A stretch of DNA of 64,000 nt from Caecitellus pseudoparvulus (GCA_965644315.1 CBFFRQ010000028.1:62001-126000); one strand, 5' to 3'. Counted from the stretch's first letter, positions 1-11,009 are shown. A program made the numbers and translations. Notes: generated by a model not told the origin, from the sequence alone.

Positions 1-65
1 CTGCCGTGCCAGTGTCGTGGCTCCCCGCTTGCCCCCCCACGCTAACTGTTGCGCCAGCCAGGGCC

Positions 66-976
66 ATGGCTGCCAAAGCAGCCGGCGGCCTCAGCGCCCT
101 GCGCAGCAAGAGCTCGAAGCGCTGGTCTGCGTTGAAGGGACTGGCCCACGCCAATGCAGTGGTCAAGACCATCCCACATGGAATAGATTCAGAGACGTTC
201 TTGGGCGACAGCATTCCCCCCGAGATCAAGTGCGTGCACTGGTGCAGTGCACTTGAGCGCCGCATCTGCACCTGCCCTCCACGCCGCCGCCCGCTTCCTC
301 CCGCACCAGAGCAGCAGTGCCTGCCCTGCATGACGTGCCTGACCACCGCGCCATCATCTCCCAAGTCGTGGAGGACATGCAGGTGCGCCTCGGCAGCGCA
401 CCCGTCGCCTGGCGCACGCAGCCTCATCAACCCTCCACTCTCTCCCGCCCACAGCGCCCGCTGGCCAGCACAGCGCCTGCACACAGCGAAGCCACGGCGC
501 CCGAGGACGCCTTCGAGGCACAGACACGTGCTGCAGCTTACACAGGTGTGCTCATGCTGTTGCAAGCTGCCATCCGGCACCGCACCAAGCTGTCCGTCGT
601 GCAAGCGGACCTGACGAAGATGAACGCGCCCGAAGCCTTCGTGTCAGACTTCGTCGCCGTCTTGCGGCGCCATCGCGCTACCCTGGAGGAGGCCACCGTC
701 CAGCACAGCACCCGCTTCCCCGCCCTGGACAAGCTCAAGTGGCGGGTGGACGTCACCATCAGCTCCTCCTCTGCCCGGCGCGTGATGCAGCCGGCCCTGC
801 TCATGGAGACGGCGCTGTCCGACGGCAGCTTGCATTCGTTTGAAATGCCCATCGAAAAGTTCCACGCCCTGCGCCACAGCGTCGCGCGCATGCTGCTGGA
901 GATGGGGGACATCCGTGCCCACCCCGTCATCCAGCTGGCCTTCGACGCAGAGAAGGCTGCCCTGGACAAACCCTGA
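66..976 (+). CDS. COMMD5: COMM domain-containing protein 5
   Basis: Three exons are inferred: 66-229, 310-382 and 455-976, giving 252 residues. Both introns use GTGCG-type donors and CAG acceptors, and the phases join cleanly. The C-terminal third is a COMM domain (from about codon 165), with the typical Trp-Arg-Val-Asp-Val strand and a Phe-x-Met/Val-Pro...Lys-Phe-x-x-Leu-Arg segment that matches COMMD5 best. A second COMMD5-like landmark, Phe-Leu-Gly...Pro-Pro-Glu, ends exon 1. COMMD proteins assemble with CCDC22/CCDC93 in the Commander complex, which recycles endosomal membrane cargo. The start at 66 has a good context (GCCATGG); an in-frame ATG at 6 would add an unsupported 20 residues. 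The stop lies 5 bases from the stop of the convergent next gene. Family assignment is confident; the N-terminus is less so. Confidence 0.82.
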
Positions 977-981
977 CCCGC

Positions 982-3203
982 TCACAGCACCTGCAGCAGC
1001 CGCCCGCTGCAGCGCAATGCATCCTCGCCGCTGGGCGGCCCGAGGGACGCCAGCTTCGATGCAGCTGCAACGACCCTTGCCTTGAAGTCCAGCCCTTCGT
1101 ACGGACTGGGCTGCTTGTTGGCGGCCCGCTTGGCTTCGGCCTCGGCGGCTGCTTGCTTGCGCTGCTCCAGGTAGTGCTGGCTCAGGGCATCCCCTGCGTG
1201 GTACTTGTCCTCAGGCAGCTCCTCCCCCTCCCTGAAGGGCGCCTCGGCAGCTGCTGCGGCGGCGGCGGCCTGGGCAGCAGCGGCGGCGGCGCTGGCGGCA
1301 GCAGCAGCCTGTGCTGCAGCCTCTGCTGCTGCATCTCGCCGGCGTGCCGAGACGTCGTGAGGGGCGCTGCCGCCGCCGTCCAGCGCCCGTGCCAGCAACC
1401 ACGGCTTGGAGCCTGGGTCTGGACCGGCAACGTCACCTGCGTTGAACTGCTTCAGGGGGAGGTGCAGGGTGACGGCTGCCGCATCCAGATCCACGTGCAA
1501 TGTGAGCCCTGACTCCGGCTGGCTCAGCGCCTGCACATCCAGCAGGACCGGCACTGCCGTGGACGTCTCGCGGTGCCCAGGGGCCGTCATAGCCACGCTC
1601 TCCTCACCGAGGGCCACGCTGAGGCCAGGCAGTGCGGCCAGGGGCAGGGCGGGCCCCACCTTCCCGTGGCGCCGCAAGTCTGTCGCCCACTGCATGACCT
1701 GGGGCTGGCTGGGCACCAAGTCGAAGCGCACGGTGACACCAGTCACTACGGCGCCAGCAGCAGGAGGGCCGTAGTTCATGGGGACCATGTCCCAGTCGGC
1801 AAAGGACCAGGCTTGTGCCTGGGCCTGCCCCGCGCGGTGCAAGCGCACAGAGGCTTTGGCAAACACCTTGGGTGCCTCCACAGCCACTGGTCCAGTGGTC
1901 AGCTTCCTGGACTTGCGCGCGACCAGTCCAGGGGTGGCCCCCGGTGCAGGCGCAGTGCTGGCGCCGCCTGGCTGCAGTTCCGAGATGAGGGGGGCCTTCG
2001 GGGCTCCGCCGCTCTCGGCAGTGCCTCGGCGCACGGCTGCCGCAACAGCCTCGGCAGAGGCGCTCCCGCCGCTGTCATCACCCACCCCTGCCTCCGCTGC
2101 GCCTGTGAGCGACTCCAGGACGCCTTTCTCGTCATCCTTCGTCCTCAAGTCCAACGCACGACCACGCTGGAAGGTACCATGAGCGGGTGGGGCGGCGGGT
2201 GCCCGAGCAGGCTGGGACGGTGCAGGCACCACTGCACCGCCCTGGCTCTCAATGGCCCCCAGTGCCGCCGCATTCGTGACTTCCCCTTCCTTTGACTCGG
2301 CAGCAGAGGACACTGCCGTGATGCCGGGCTTGGGAGCGGCGGAGCGCACCCACTGCGGCACCAGCTCCCCCCCCACGCGGCCCTTGTACGCAAGCTTGGG
2401 CAGCTTGTACTGTGCAGACAACAGCAAGCCATGCTTGCGCTCTGCGTACTGCAGTGCCAGCTCCACGGCAAAATGCCGGAAACGGCCGCTGGTGTCTGAC
2501 AGGCAATCGGACACGACGCCCGGGTTCACGATGACGTCCAGGACAGCACAGGGGGCCCCCGAGCGGTCCGAGTCCTGGCGAATGGGCCCCATGCTGAGGG
2601 GAATGTTCAGCCCTTCCACCTCATTCCCTGCGTCGTCCAGCGTCACCCGCTTGGACATGGGCGCCACCTCCTCTGCCTGCGTCATGTTGATGAACACCTT
2701 CTGGCCAGAGGGAATGGCGAACGCCGACCCCTTGTCCCCTGCAGGCAGGGACTTGACTGCGTTTGTCTTCACAGTGAACCCTGGCTTGGGGGTCACCAGC
2801 GCACCGGCCTGCGGGGGCGCTCCGCGTCGCTGTGCTTCCGTTGCCAACGCCAAGCGCCGAGGCACGACTCACTTGTTTGGATGGCGTGCCGCCACTGACG
2901 CCACCAGCTCCTCCTACAGGGACAGCATAGCAATGAGTGTAAAATGATCACACGCGCAAGCAATCCCACGCGCAGGAATCCTCACCCATGGTCAGCTGGG
3001 CCATGACATTTGCGTAGGCTGCCGGGTCGGTTTCCTTCAGCTTGTCCAACACCTGCGACATGGGGCAGTGCCATGCAGCGTGTGGGGAGCACCTGCAGCA
3101 GGCCTGCACCCTTGCAGCGATTTCAGTACAAGGGCCAGCGACTCACATCAGCAAGTGCCTCCAGCTCCGCCTCGTCCCCCGGCTTCGGCCCTTGGTCAGC
3201 CAT
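982..3203 (-). CDS. PIH1-domain dynein-assembly-type protein (Kintoun/MOT48-like)
   Basis: Four exons on the minus strand (3147-3203, 2986-3052, 2873-2913, 982-2829) give 670 residues with intact phases; one intron is only 43 bases. The PIH1 domain starts near residue 65 with Pro-Gly-Phe-Thr-Val-Lys-Thr, followed by Lys-Val-Phe-Ile-Asn, an Ile-Pro-Leu-Ser segment and a Leu-Pro-Lys...Tyr-Lys-Gly segment. The last is closer to Kintoun/PIH1D2-type proteins than to PIH1D1. After a long Ala/Pro linker there is a CS-like beta region, then an Ala-rich charged stretch. PIH1 proteins are HSP90 co-chaperones; the Kintoun/MOT48 branch pre-assembles axonemal dyneins in the cytoplasm. Which subfamily this is cannot be fixed by eye. 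Confidence 0.72.
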
Positions 3204-3344
3204 GCTGTGTGAAACGCCGAAGCAAAACGCCGGCGGAGTGGTGTGCATGCGCGGCCCGCACGGTTCACGCTGTGGACCAAAAGCCCGTACATTCTCACTG
3301 GGTGGTGGGAATTGTTCCCGACCCGTGTAGACCAGTGGTAAGCA

Positions 3345-5608
3345 TCACACATAGCCCCCGCCTGTGGGTGCAGGGTTGGCAGGGGGGTACCCAGGCGGCG
3401 CTCCTGGTCCACCTGCTGGCGGGTACCCAGTGCCGCCAGGGGCAGGGTAGCCTGCAGAGGGGGGAGGGTAGCTCATCCCAGGCTGTGCGTGAGGGGCACC
3501 CCCGGTGTTGTAGTAAGACAGGTTGGCGCCTGGTGGCCGGTGCGTCGCAGGTGCGGGGTACGCTGGCGCCGGGGCTGGTGCGGGGGCAGGCGCAGAGGCT
3601 GGCGCCGGGGTGGAGCTGGTGACGGGGGGCGGCGCCTTGCTGCCACTAGCACGCTTGACACAGTAGAAAACGATGGCAGCCACTGCGATGAGGGCCACGA
3701 CGCCGCCAATGATGCCGCCCACCAGCGCGCCGGAAACGGCACTGGACTCCTCCGGGTCACAGCAGCGCAGGTCCTTGTACGTCGCTGCGTCGCCGCCGAA
3801 GGGGCTGCCGGCACAGAAGGGGTCCGGGTTGGAGGGCAGGGGGATGGAGCACGCTGGGACGGAGTCCTGCCCTGCCCGGCACTGCTGTGCCAGGGTCTCG
3901 TTGCAGGCATGGTCGCCTCGCAGCAGCTCCACAGTGCAGTTGTTGAAGGTGTTGGCGCCACACACCTGGCTGCGGGAGATGAGGGCACTGAGGACGTCGT
4001 CGGGGTTGGCTGCCAGGGAGTTAAAGTCAGACATGGTGATGTCCACGCCCGCCACGCCCAGCAGAGCGGGGGGGCTGACTGTGTCGTCATACACGGGCAG
4101 GGAGGCGGTGGTGACAAGGCCAAGGCCGTTGATGTCTTCGTACGGCTCCACCCACACGACGGAGTCCCGCTGGATGCCGGTGGCGAGGAATTGGTAGTAC
4201 TGCACCATCTTCGTGCGCAGGTTGGCGTTGTTGGTGATGGGCGCCCACACGCCGTTGCCGATGCACGCCATGCGCTTGGGGTACTCCTGCAGGTCTGCAC
4301 GCGTGTCGGCGTCCGGCCCCAGGGTGTACGTGAACAGGAAGGTGTTGTCTCGGCGCTCGGCAGGCAAGCCTGCCAGCCAGTTCTCCAGGCGGGTCACAGC
4401 GGCGTCGCCGTTCTCCGGCGCACCGTCCGTCAGGAAGAGAATGACAGACCTGCACGCCGTGGAGCCGATTTCCTGTGCCTGTGAGTTGTCCAGCACGTTA
4501 AAGGTCGTGCTCAGGGCGTCTGCGAAGTTGGTGCCACCAGCGGGCGAGATGGAGTCCACGTAGCGGGTCAGCACCTCACGGTTCTGCTCGTTCATGGGCA
4601 GCAGGCGACCATTGCCCTGCACCGTTGCAGTGGTGGAGAAAGACACCACTTGGGCGTAATCCGCCGACGTGAGCGTCTCCAACACACTGCGGGCGGCTGC
4701 CAAGGCCACATTGATGCGGGAGTCTCGAACGCTCAGACTGCCCATGCTGCCAGAGCGATCCAGCACGAGAACCAGGCGCTTGGCCCCCGATGCACCCGCA
4801 ACATACCAAGGCCTCACGCGGGGGTCATAGGCGGTGCAGCCGAAGGAGCTGAACCCCCACACACGCCCAGGGTAAGAACCTGTGAGAAGGTCAAGCGCAG
4901 CGCAGCAGGTCAGCCACGGCGTCCGGGCAGACGCAACCATGGGCGTGGGAGCACTCACGGTGCATGCCATTGACACTGCCAAAGTACTGGTACTTCAGGT
5001 TGTTGGCTGACTGGGCGTTGCTGTTGCGGTTCTCCATGAACGTGGCGTCCAGGCCTTGTGTCGCGCAGATGTCGGTGCGGGGCTCCTCAGCAGAGCCAGA
5101 TGGCACAGAGTCAGCCAGGCGCACAATACTCCTGCAGGGATGGTGGTGCTTGCGCGCGGGTGGCCCTACGCTACATTACACTCCCCGGCCGACCGACACC
5201 ACTCACTTGGATGTGTCAATGAGCTGGCCAGGCTTCCGTCCTGAGCAGTCACTTCCCGTGCTGGGGTCTCCAAACTCAAGGGAGCACTGGCTGCCGGTCA
5301 GTCCACTCATATCATTGTAGCAAGCATTCACTGTGCACTCGCTGCACTCGCGCACTCGGCTTGTGCACGGCGCGGTGCCGCTCAGGAGCGTTTCTGTGCA
5401 TACGTCGAGGTCAAGGAAAGGTGCAGCGACAGGCCGCGCTCCGGGGCGCCCATCCCTGCACATACGCACTGGCCGTTGTGGCGATGGCCCGCACTTCCGC
5501 CTCGCGATCTTGGATGGCCTGGTTGAGGGCTGCGGAGCCTTGGGCCGTGCCGGGCTGCACGTACACAGCCGCGGCAGCTGCCGCCAGAAGCAGTGCCAGC
5601 GTCCTCAT
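3345..5608 (-). CDS. Cache/VWA-domain membrane protein, alpha2-delta-like
   Basis: Four exons (5470-5608, 5207-5393, 4959-5131, 3345-4879) join in phase to 677 residues. A hydrophobic signal peptide occupies residues 1-23. A Cys-rich N-terminal section precedes a VWA domain with a complete MIDAS motif (Asp-x-Ser-x-Ser at about residue 207) and a Thr-Asp-Gly loop. A Cache-like extracellular segment follows, with several Cys pairs. One transmembrane helix lies near residues 549-573. The cytoplasmic tail of about 100 residues is made of Pro-Ala and Gly-Tyr-Pro-Pro repeats. The order signal, VWA, Cache, TM resembles calcium-channel alpha2-delta subunits and related protist receptors; ligand and partner are unknown. 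The start at 5608 is chosen because the signal peptide begins there. Confidence 0.75.
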
Positions 5609-5955
5609 CCTGCGCTGTGCAGATCGGGGCAAAACACGCCGCCCAAAGCCGTACCTCTGATCTGAGTGCACAGGGGCCTGTGCAATCAGTCGGGCTGTGG
5701 GGGGATTGCGGGATTTGACCTCTGCCAGTGTGTGAGTCTGGAGCAGGCGCTGTGTAGCTGCATCAAGGAACCGAGCACCTGACCATCAGTCACACCTTGT
5801 AACGAGCGACAAACCACTCACACCAGCTGTGCACAGACGCTCACATCCGTATCTTGTTCCCAGATCAGCCCTCTGCTGCCTGCCCGGGGTCACTTGGCCA
5901 GCTGTTGTGAATTTGCGTTTCGGGAGAGTTTCTGAGCAACCCCTTCCTCTTCAGC
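5609..5955. other. Intergenic, divergent promoter region
   Basis: These 347 bases separate the divergent VWA gene and the cupin gene and must hold both upstream regions. No TATA-like box, repeat or RNA gene could be recognised. Confidence 0.4.
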
Positions 5956-6348
5956 ATGGCGGACAGCCAAAGTGAAGCACCCCTCCCCCCAGTGCACAAC
6001 ATCAACACCGCCTTCGACTCCATCACCGACTTTTGGAGCCCCAAAGTTGTCTGCCTCGCCAATGGCCAGGCCCTGAAGGTTGCCAAGATCAAGGGCGAGT
6101 TCGTGTGGCATGCCCACGAAGGCGAGGATGAAGTCTTCCACGTCATCAAGGGCGCCTGCGTCATCCAGTACAAAGCAGGGGACGTGCACCTGTCGGAGGG
6201 CGACGTGCACGTCGTGCCTGCGGGCGTGCAGCACTGCCCACGTGCCGCTGAGGAGTGCTGGATCAGCCTGCTGGAGCCAGTGACCACCAAGCACACCGGC
6301 GACACCGCCAGCACCCTCACACGCAGCTTCCAGGACCAGCTGCAGTGA
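5956..6348 (+). CDS. Small single-domain cupin protein
   Basis: Intronless, 130 residues. The conserved double-stranded beta-helix is clear. Motif 1 carries His-x-His followed by Glu and a second Glu-x5-Gly (residues about 54-70), and motif 2 has Gly-Asp-x-His...Pro-x-Gly-x-x-His (residues about 83-95). The metal ligands His, His, Glu and His are all present, so a divalent-metal-binding Cupin_2 protein is likely. Such small stand-alone cupins are common in bacteria and patchy in protists; a specific substrate cannot be inferred. The start at 5956 follows a plausible context and leaves a short N-terminal extension. It converges on the nucleotide kinase gene with 47 bases between stops. Confidence 0.75.
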   Translation: MADSQSEAPLPPVHNINTAFDSITDFWSPKVVCLANGQALKVAKIKGEFVWHAHEGEDEVFHVIKGACVIQYKAGDVHLSEGDVHVVPAGVQHCPRAAEECWISLLEPVTTKHTGDTASTLTRSFQDQLQ

Positions 6349-6395
6349 CCACTGCCGCAACGTGCATTGCTTTCTGCAGTGCGGCCTGGGCCACC

Positions 6396-7709
6396 TCACA
6401 ACTGCTGCCACTGCACACTGGCAGCGTCGGCACCGTCCAACAATGCGTCCCCACGGGACACGCCCACACACACCCACTTGCCCGCCTCGCGCACCCAGCT
6501 GCGCACCTCGCTGCCCACACTGACCTTGGTGACGTCAGTGTCGGCAGCGCCCTGGGGCACGACCTTCCGGCTGTACGCCACGGTGGCGGAGTCAGGCCCG
6601 CTCAGCGTCACGACGGGCGGCGACACCCACACAGCGCCCGGCACGCCAGCCTCCCGCGCGGCAACATCTGCGGCCTCCCCCCGCGCCAGGCGTGCGATGA
6701 CTGCCGCATCGGCGTGTGCTGTGGCCACCTGCAGCCGAGCGTTGGCGTCAAGCACCTCCCCCTCCACGATGGGCCCTGCAATGGCCTGCGTGGCTGTGAA
6801 CACGTCCTCAATGCACGCCGTGGCGTTCACGACGAACACCTGCCCTCGGTGGGCGTAGTGCTCCACCACGGGCATGGTCTGCGTCTTGAACACCTTGAAG
6901 CGCTTGCGGATGGTGATGACGTTGTCGTCCCCGCGCCCGCTGGTGGCGGCCCGCCCCAGGATGCGCTTCTCCATCACCTCCTCGTCCGTGTCGTAGAACA
7001 GCACGCCCAGCACGTTGGTCACGGGGTCCATGTGCTTCTGCCACCCCTGCAGGTTGTCGTACGAGCGCGGGAAGCCGTCGATCAGGAACTTCGTGTTGCC
7101 GTCCGCCTTCATCGCGTTGGCCAGCAGCCGCAGCGTGATCTCCACCGGCACGATGTTGCCCTCCTTGATGTACGCGTTGATGAGCTCGCCGTCTGCACTG
7201 TCGGGGTTGGCCCGCTCTGCACGCAGCAGGTCCCCCGCGCTCAGGTGCGTGAAGCCATACTCCGCCACCAGCCGCCCGCACTGCGTGCCCTTCCCCGCGC
7301 CAGGCCCGCCCAGCACGAACAGCACCTTCGGCTGGCCATACACAGACTCCTGTGCCGCATGTCGGGGGCAGGGTGCGTGAGCCACTCAGTGGTGCCCTCG
7401 GCAGTGTGTGAGTGACGCCCTGCGCCACACAGCTGGCCCACCTCACTCACATCGCTGGCAGGCACAACACCTGTCAGGTCCAGCGGGGTGCCCTGCAAGG
7501 TGGCGGGGGAGGTGAGAGGGGGCAGGCTACGTGGCGAGGGCAGTGAATGCAAGTGCGCCACGCTGAGACCTTACAGCTGCAAGTTGTGCCGTGCTGCCGG
7601 TGCTGTCATTGGAGACGGGGCTGGCGATTACCGCAGCAGCGCCCATTGCCGCGCCTGCCACCGCCCAAGCTGGCCTGTGGAACGAGCAAGAGCAGTCCAG
7701 TGCCGGCAT
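6396..7709 (-). CDS. UMP-CMP/adenylate kinase with C-terminal CaMKII-association-like domain
   Basis: Three exons, 7575-7709, 7451-7492 (only 14 codons) and 6396-7349, all phase 0, give 376 residues. The nucleoside monophosphate kinase domain spans about residues 66-250: P-loop Gly-Gly-Pro-Gly-Ala-Gly-Lys-Gly-Thr near 73-81, an NMP-binding segment with Leu-Arg-Ala-Glu, the Asp-Gly-Phe-Pro-Arg motif, and a short lid with Gly-Arg...Gly-Arg. The short lid fits the UMP-CMP/AK1 type, which transfers phosphate from ATP to NMPs. The last 100 residues look like the CaMKII association/SnoaL (NTF2) fold, including an Arg-Ser-Trp-Val-Arg...Gly-Lys-Trp segment. The N-terminal 45 residues are Ala/Ser-rich and could be a targeting sequence. 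The fold of the tail is inferred by eye. Confidence 0.78.
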
Positions 7710-8192
7710 TCAACGCCGAAGCAGGACACAAGGGAGTAAATACCCACATGGACTCCTCCTGGGACGAGGTGAACCGCTCTCGAGTCGGCCCTGCAGCTGG
7801 CAAGGCGCGTGCCATAGTCTGGCGTGCCGCTCGTGCCGCCGAGGGCAAGGCGCCTCGAAGGCCTGCCACAGCTGCCAACATGACTGCTTGGAAGGAGAAG
7901 AGGATCAGACAAGGCTGGGTGCCGAGCGAGCTGGCGCGTTGTGAGGTGGGGAGCGAGAAAGACGAGGAAAGTGGAGCGTGCGGGTGAGTGCATGGCCAGC
8001 ATGCTTTCGAGCTAGCCATTTCAAAGCGGTCGGCCGGGCAAATCACGCGAGACTGAGTGGGATTCAAGTCACATGCGGGTGCAGAGGGGGATTTAGATCA
8101 AGGGCACCCTGTTTCGGCCCTTTGCAGCGCTCTGCACCCTGGTCACTGAGTGGCATGTCACGTGTGCTTGGAGGCGTGGCACGCACCGTTTC
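7710..8192. other. Intergenic, divergent promoter region
   Basis: These 483 bases lie between the divergent kinase and glycosyltransferase genes. Only short chance reading frames are present; I see no RNA gene, repeat or recognisable regulatory motif. Confidence 0.4.
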
Positions 8193-11009
8193 ATGGCGAA
8201 ACCCCGGCGCCTGCCCCTGCGCTGCAGTGAGGCCGTTGCAGCTCTGAACAGGCACTCCAAGCAGCCATGGATGTGGGGCGTTAGTTGTGCCTTGGGAATG
8301 ATGACTCTTCTGTGGCTGAGCCTCCCACCAGCCACTCCAGTGGGTCCGACGGGACCGGCGCTGAGTCTGGCGGGTACGCTGGAACCGGCTACCAGCGGTG
8401 GCGCGCCTGGGATTCCCCTCGCGCGTTACGATGCACTCGGCGCCCATAGGCACACAAAGGCTGCAGTCTTTATGCAATGCTCTTTAGACCAGTGTGTGCA
8501 GCATGCAGAGAACCTGCCGCTGTTCTGGTGGCAGGCCGTCGCTGAACAGGGGCTGGTTGTGGTGTATGTTGTCTCAGCCGACGTCGAGGGGCATGTGGAC
8601 GCCGCCGCCTTCCCGGACTTCTCCGCCGCAGGCGTGCATGCAGCTGTGGCTGTGTTGACCGTTGATGCCCCTGAAGAGCACCCTCCCCTCCGGAAGGAAG
8701 TGGCGCTCCTGCGCTGGGCACGGTCCAACCTCCCGCCTGGCGCGCTGGTGGTGAAGAGCGACACTGACGCTGTGTGGGAGCCAGGCCGCCTCGCAGCAGC
8801 CCTGGGGGCCCTGGATGCGGCGAGTTCGAGCTTGTTTGTGGGGCGCCCTGTGGCGGCCTGTGAGTGTTCCGTCGCCCTGCCACGTGGCAAGAAGAACCCC
8901 CCCTGCACGGCCGCCGCCGCGACACATTACTGCTCCGGCTGGCTGTACGCGACGTCGGTGGCCACCCTGCGGTCCATTCCAGAGGCCTCCATCGCCCCCG
9001 TCATGAACGGCACCACTGGCAAGGTGTGCAAGAGCTCAGACTTGACAGTGGGGCGCATCATGAACGCTGCTGGCGTGCGCCAGTGCACCCCCCTCACCCT
9101 GCCCGGGACCCCCCCTCCCCCAGGGGGCAAGAGCTTCCCCATCGACCTGGCCACAGACAAGCGCTTCCTGGCCAAGCACGCCCTGTGCAACAACGTTGGG
9201 CTGCACGGCGGCGTGGGCATGGCCAAGTACTTGGCGTGGCCAGCCCAGTTCAGTGCCCAGGACTTCGCCGGCTGTGTGGGCATCCACCCCGCCAAGGCGC
9301 GCCATGACGTGCGGTACCTCGCACACCACATGCTGGGCGGCAGATCTGCGCCTGATTGGCCCACGGCAACTGGCGTCTGCACCGTGGCTGTGGGCCTGCT
9401 GTCCATGCCTCGCGACTTTTCCCCGAGGCAGGCTGCACGGCTCACGTACGGCCCACTGGCTTCACTGCTGGGGGTGCGCCTGCGCTTTTTTGTCGGGCAT
9501 GAAGCGGGCGGCACGCCCCCCGTCATCTCCGCCGCCATCGCTGCAGAAGGGGATGTGCACGTGCTGGACCTGGAAGAGTCGTACATGGGCATTTGGCGCA
9601 AGGTGCGGGGCATGGCGCAGTGGGCGGCGTCCACAAACTGTGCAGCCTTCGTGAAGACAGACGTGGACACGTACATCCGCCCACACCAGCTGCTGAAGGA
9701 GTTGGAGGCGCTGGACCTGCGTGCGGACACACAGGCCCTCATTGGCAACCTGTGGGTGGCCAAGCCCGGCACGCGGAATGTGGTGGCGGACCCCACGTCG
9801 CCCTGGTACATGGCCCATCTGTACGACAAGCCCACCTACCCGCCCTACGCATCGGGGTACTTGTACATCCTCACGATGCCCCTGCTCAGGGCAGCTCTGC
9901 CCCACATCCTGGCCTCGCCTGACTACCCTGTGGAGGACGCTGGCATGGGCATTTGTGTGGAGAAGGTGCGGAATCGAGTGGGCGCGCCGCCAGTGCGGTA
10001 CGAAGGCCCCGACGCCCTGTCCCTCACCAAGCTCTGCAGCAGCCGCACAGTGGCGGAAAACGCCGTCACCTCCCACAAACAGTTCAACTTCTACCACCTG
10101 CACGCCCTGGAAATGGCGGGGGAGCTGTGCAAGTACAGCACGCGGGACCACCTCGCTGCCAGCCGCTCGTACGCGGCGTCCGTCGCCTTTGACGAACCAG
10201 GCGCGGTGTCCCTGGACGCGTCCAGTCAACTCCTGGCCCACACGGCGCTGGCCGCGTCACTGGCCATCACCCCCGGCGCCACGACTCGTCTGCTCATCGC
10301 CACCCTACCTCCCAGCGGGCACGACGCGCAGTGGGGCGTGTCCCCGGAAATGGTCGCGGCCTTCACACAAGAAGCCTCCGTGCAACCCTCCCTCGTGCTG
10401 CGCTGCCTGTCCTGTCCCGGCAACTCGCTGCTGTTGGCTGCAAACGCCGCCGCCAGCTCCACCGTGCACCTGCTGCACTTGCAGCCACGATCGGCTGCTG
10501 AGCTCGCCGCCCCCCCCACTGCCTTCGCAGCGCTGCTTGACGACATGCTCCTGGTGCTGCCGGCACACAGTGCCGCGGAGACACACCCCGTAGTGCGTGA
10601 GCTGCTGCACGGAGGGCGCTGCGTGCTCACGACCACCCTGCCCAGCGAAGCATGCGACGCATGTGACACGCCCGTTGTCTTGTCACCTGGACAGTGTGGG
10701 GCGCTGTGCATGGCAGGCGCAGCAACGCACATCGCCCAGCAGCGAAACGCTGCAGGCGTCATCGCACTGGATGGAGCATTCATTGCCGCCGGCAAGCTGG
10801 ACACAGCCTTTGCTGTGGCGGCGCTGGCGCACCTGCAGACAGGGGCAGCGGCAGCGCTGCAGGTGCAGGGGTCAGCAGGGTCGGCGGTGTATCTTGGCTC
10901 CGACGTCGGTCCCAGCCCCTCCACAGGCATGGACCAGGCCCTGGGACAGCAGTTGCTGGGCATGGAGGGAGTGCAGTCTGTGTTTGACGTCGTGTTGTTG
11001 TCAGGGTAG
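8193..11009 (+). CDS. Tandem GT31-like glycosyltransferase, type II membrane protein
   Basis: Single exon, 938 residues. A hydrophobic anchor near residues 27-45 suggests a Golgi type II membrane protein. Two Galactosyl_T/GT31-like units follow. Unit 1 (about residues 85-375) has a Lys-Ser-Asp-Thr-Asp motif in the DxD position and a Cys-rich donor-binding region. Unit 2 (about residues 390-650) has Lys-Thr-Asp-Val-Asp as the DxD, a Tyr-Pro-Pro-Tyr-x-Ser-Gly segment and Glu-Asp-Ala-Gly-Met-Gly, which is the classic GT31 Glu-Asp-Val-x-x-Gly motif. Unit 2 is therefore the stronger candidate catalytic domain. A third region of about 250 residues at the C-terminus is not recognised. The likely reaction is transfer of galactose or GlcNAc/GalNAc to a glycan. 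The stop is 47 bases from the facing gene. Confidence 0.7.
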   Translation: MAKPRRLPLRCSEAVAALNRHSKQPWMWGVSCALGMMTLLWLSLPPATPVGPTGPALSLAGTLEPATSGGAPGIPLARYDALGAHRHTKAAVFMQCSLDQCVQHAENLPLFWWQAVAEQGLVVVYVVSADVEGHVDAAAFPDFSAAGVHAAVAVLTVDAPEEHPPLRKEVALLRWARSNLPPGALVVKSDTDAVWEPGRLAAALGALDAASSSLFVGRPVAACECSVALPRGKKNPPCTAAAATHYCSGWLYATSVATLRSIPEASIAPVMNGTTGKVCKSSDLTVGRIMNAAGVRQCTPLTLPGTPPPPGGKSFPIDLATDKRFLAKHALCNNVGLHGGVGMAKYLAWPAQFSAQDFAGCVGIHPAKARHDVRYLAHHMLGGRSAPDWPTATGVCTVAVGLLSMPRDFSPRQAARLTYGPLASLLGVRLRFFVGHEAGGTPPVISAAIAAEGDVHVLDLEESYMGIWRKVRGMAQWAASTNCAAFVKTDVDTYIRPHQLLKELEALDLRADTQALIGNLWVAKPGTRNVVADPTSPWYMAHLYDKPTYPPYASGYLYILTMPLLRAALPHILASPDYPVEDAGMGICVEKVRNRVGAPPVRYEGPDALSLTKLCSSRTVAENAVTSHKQFNFYHLHALEMAGELCKYSTRDHLAASRSYAASVAFDEPGAVSLDASSQLLAHTALAASLAITPGATTRLLIATLPPSGHDAQWGVSPEMVAAFTQEASVQPSLVLRCLSCPGNSLLLAANAAASSTVHLLHLQPRSAAELAAPPTAFAALLDDMLLVLPAHSAAETHPVVRELLHGGRCVLTTTLPSEACDACDTPVVLSPGQCGALCMAGAATHIAQQRNAAGVIALDGAFIAAGKLDTAFAVAALAHLQTGAAAALQVQGSAGSAVYLGSDVGPSPSTGMDQALGQQLLGMEGVQSVFDVVLLSG

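Noticed and set aside
6-65. Upstream in-frame ATG for COMMD5
   Set aside because: The extension is Pro/Cys-rich with poor start context and has no counterpart in the family; 66 is better.
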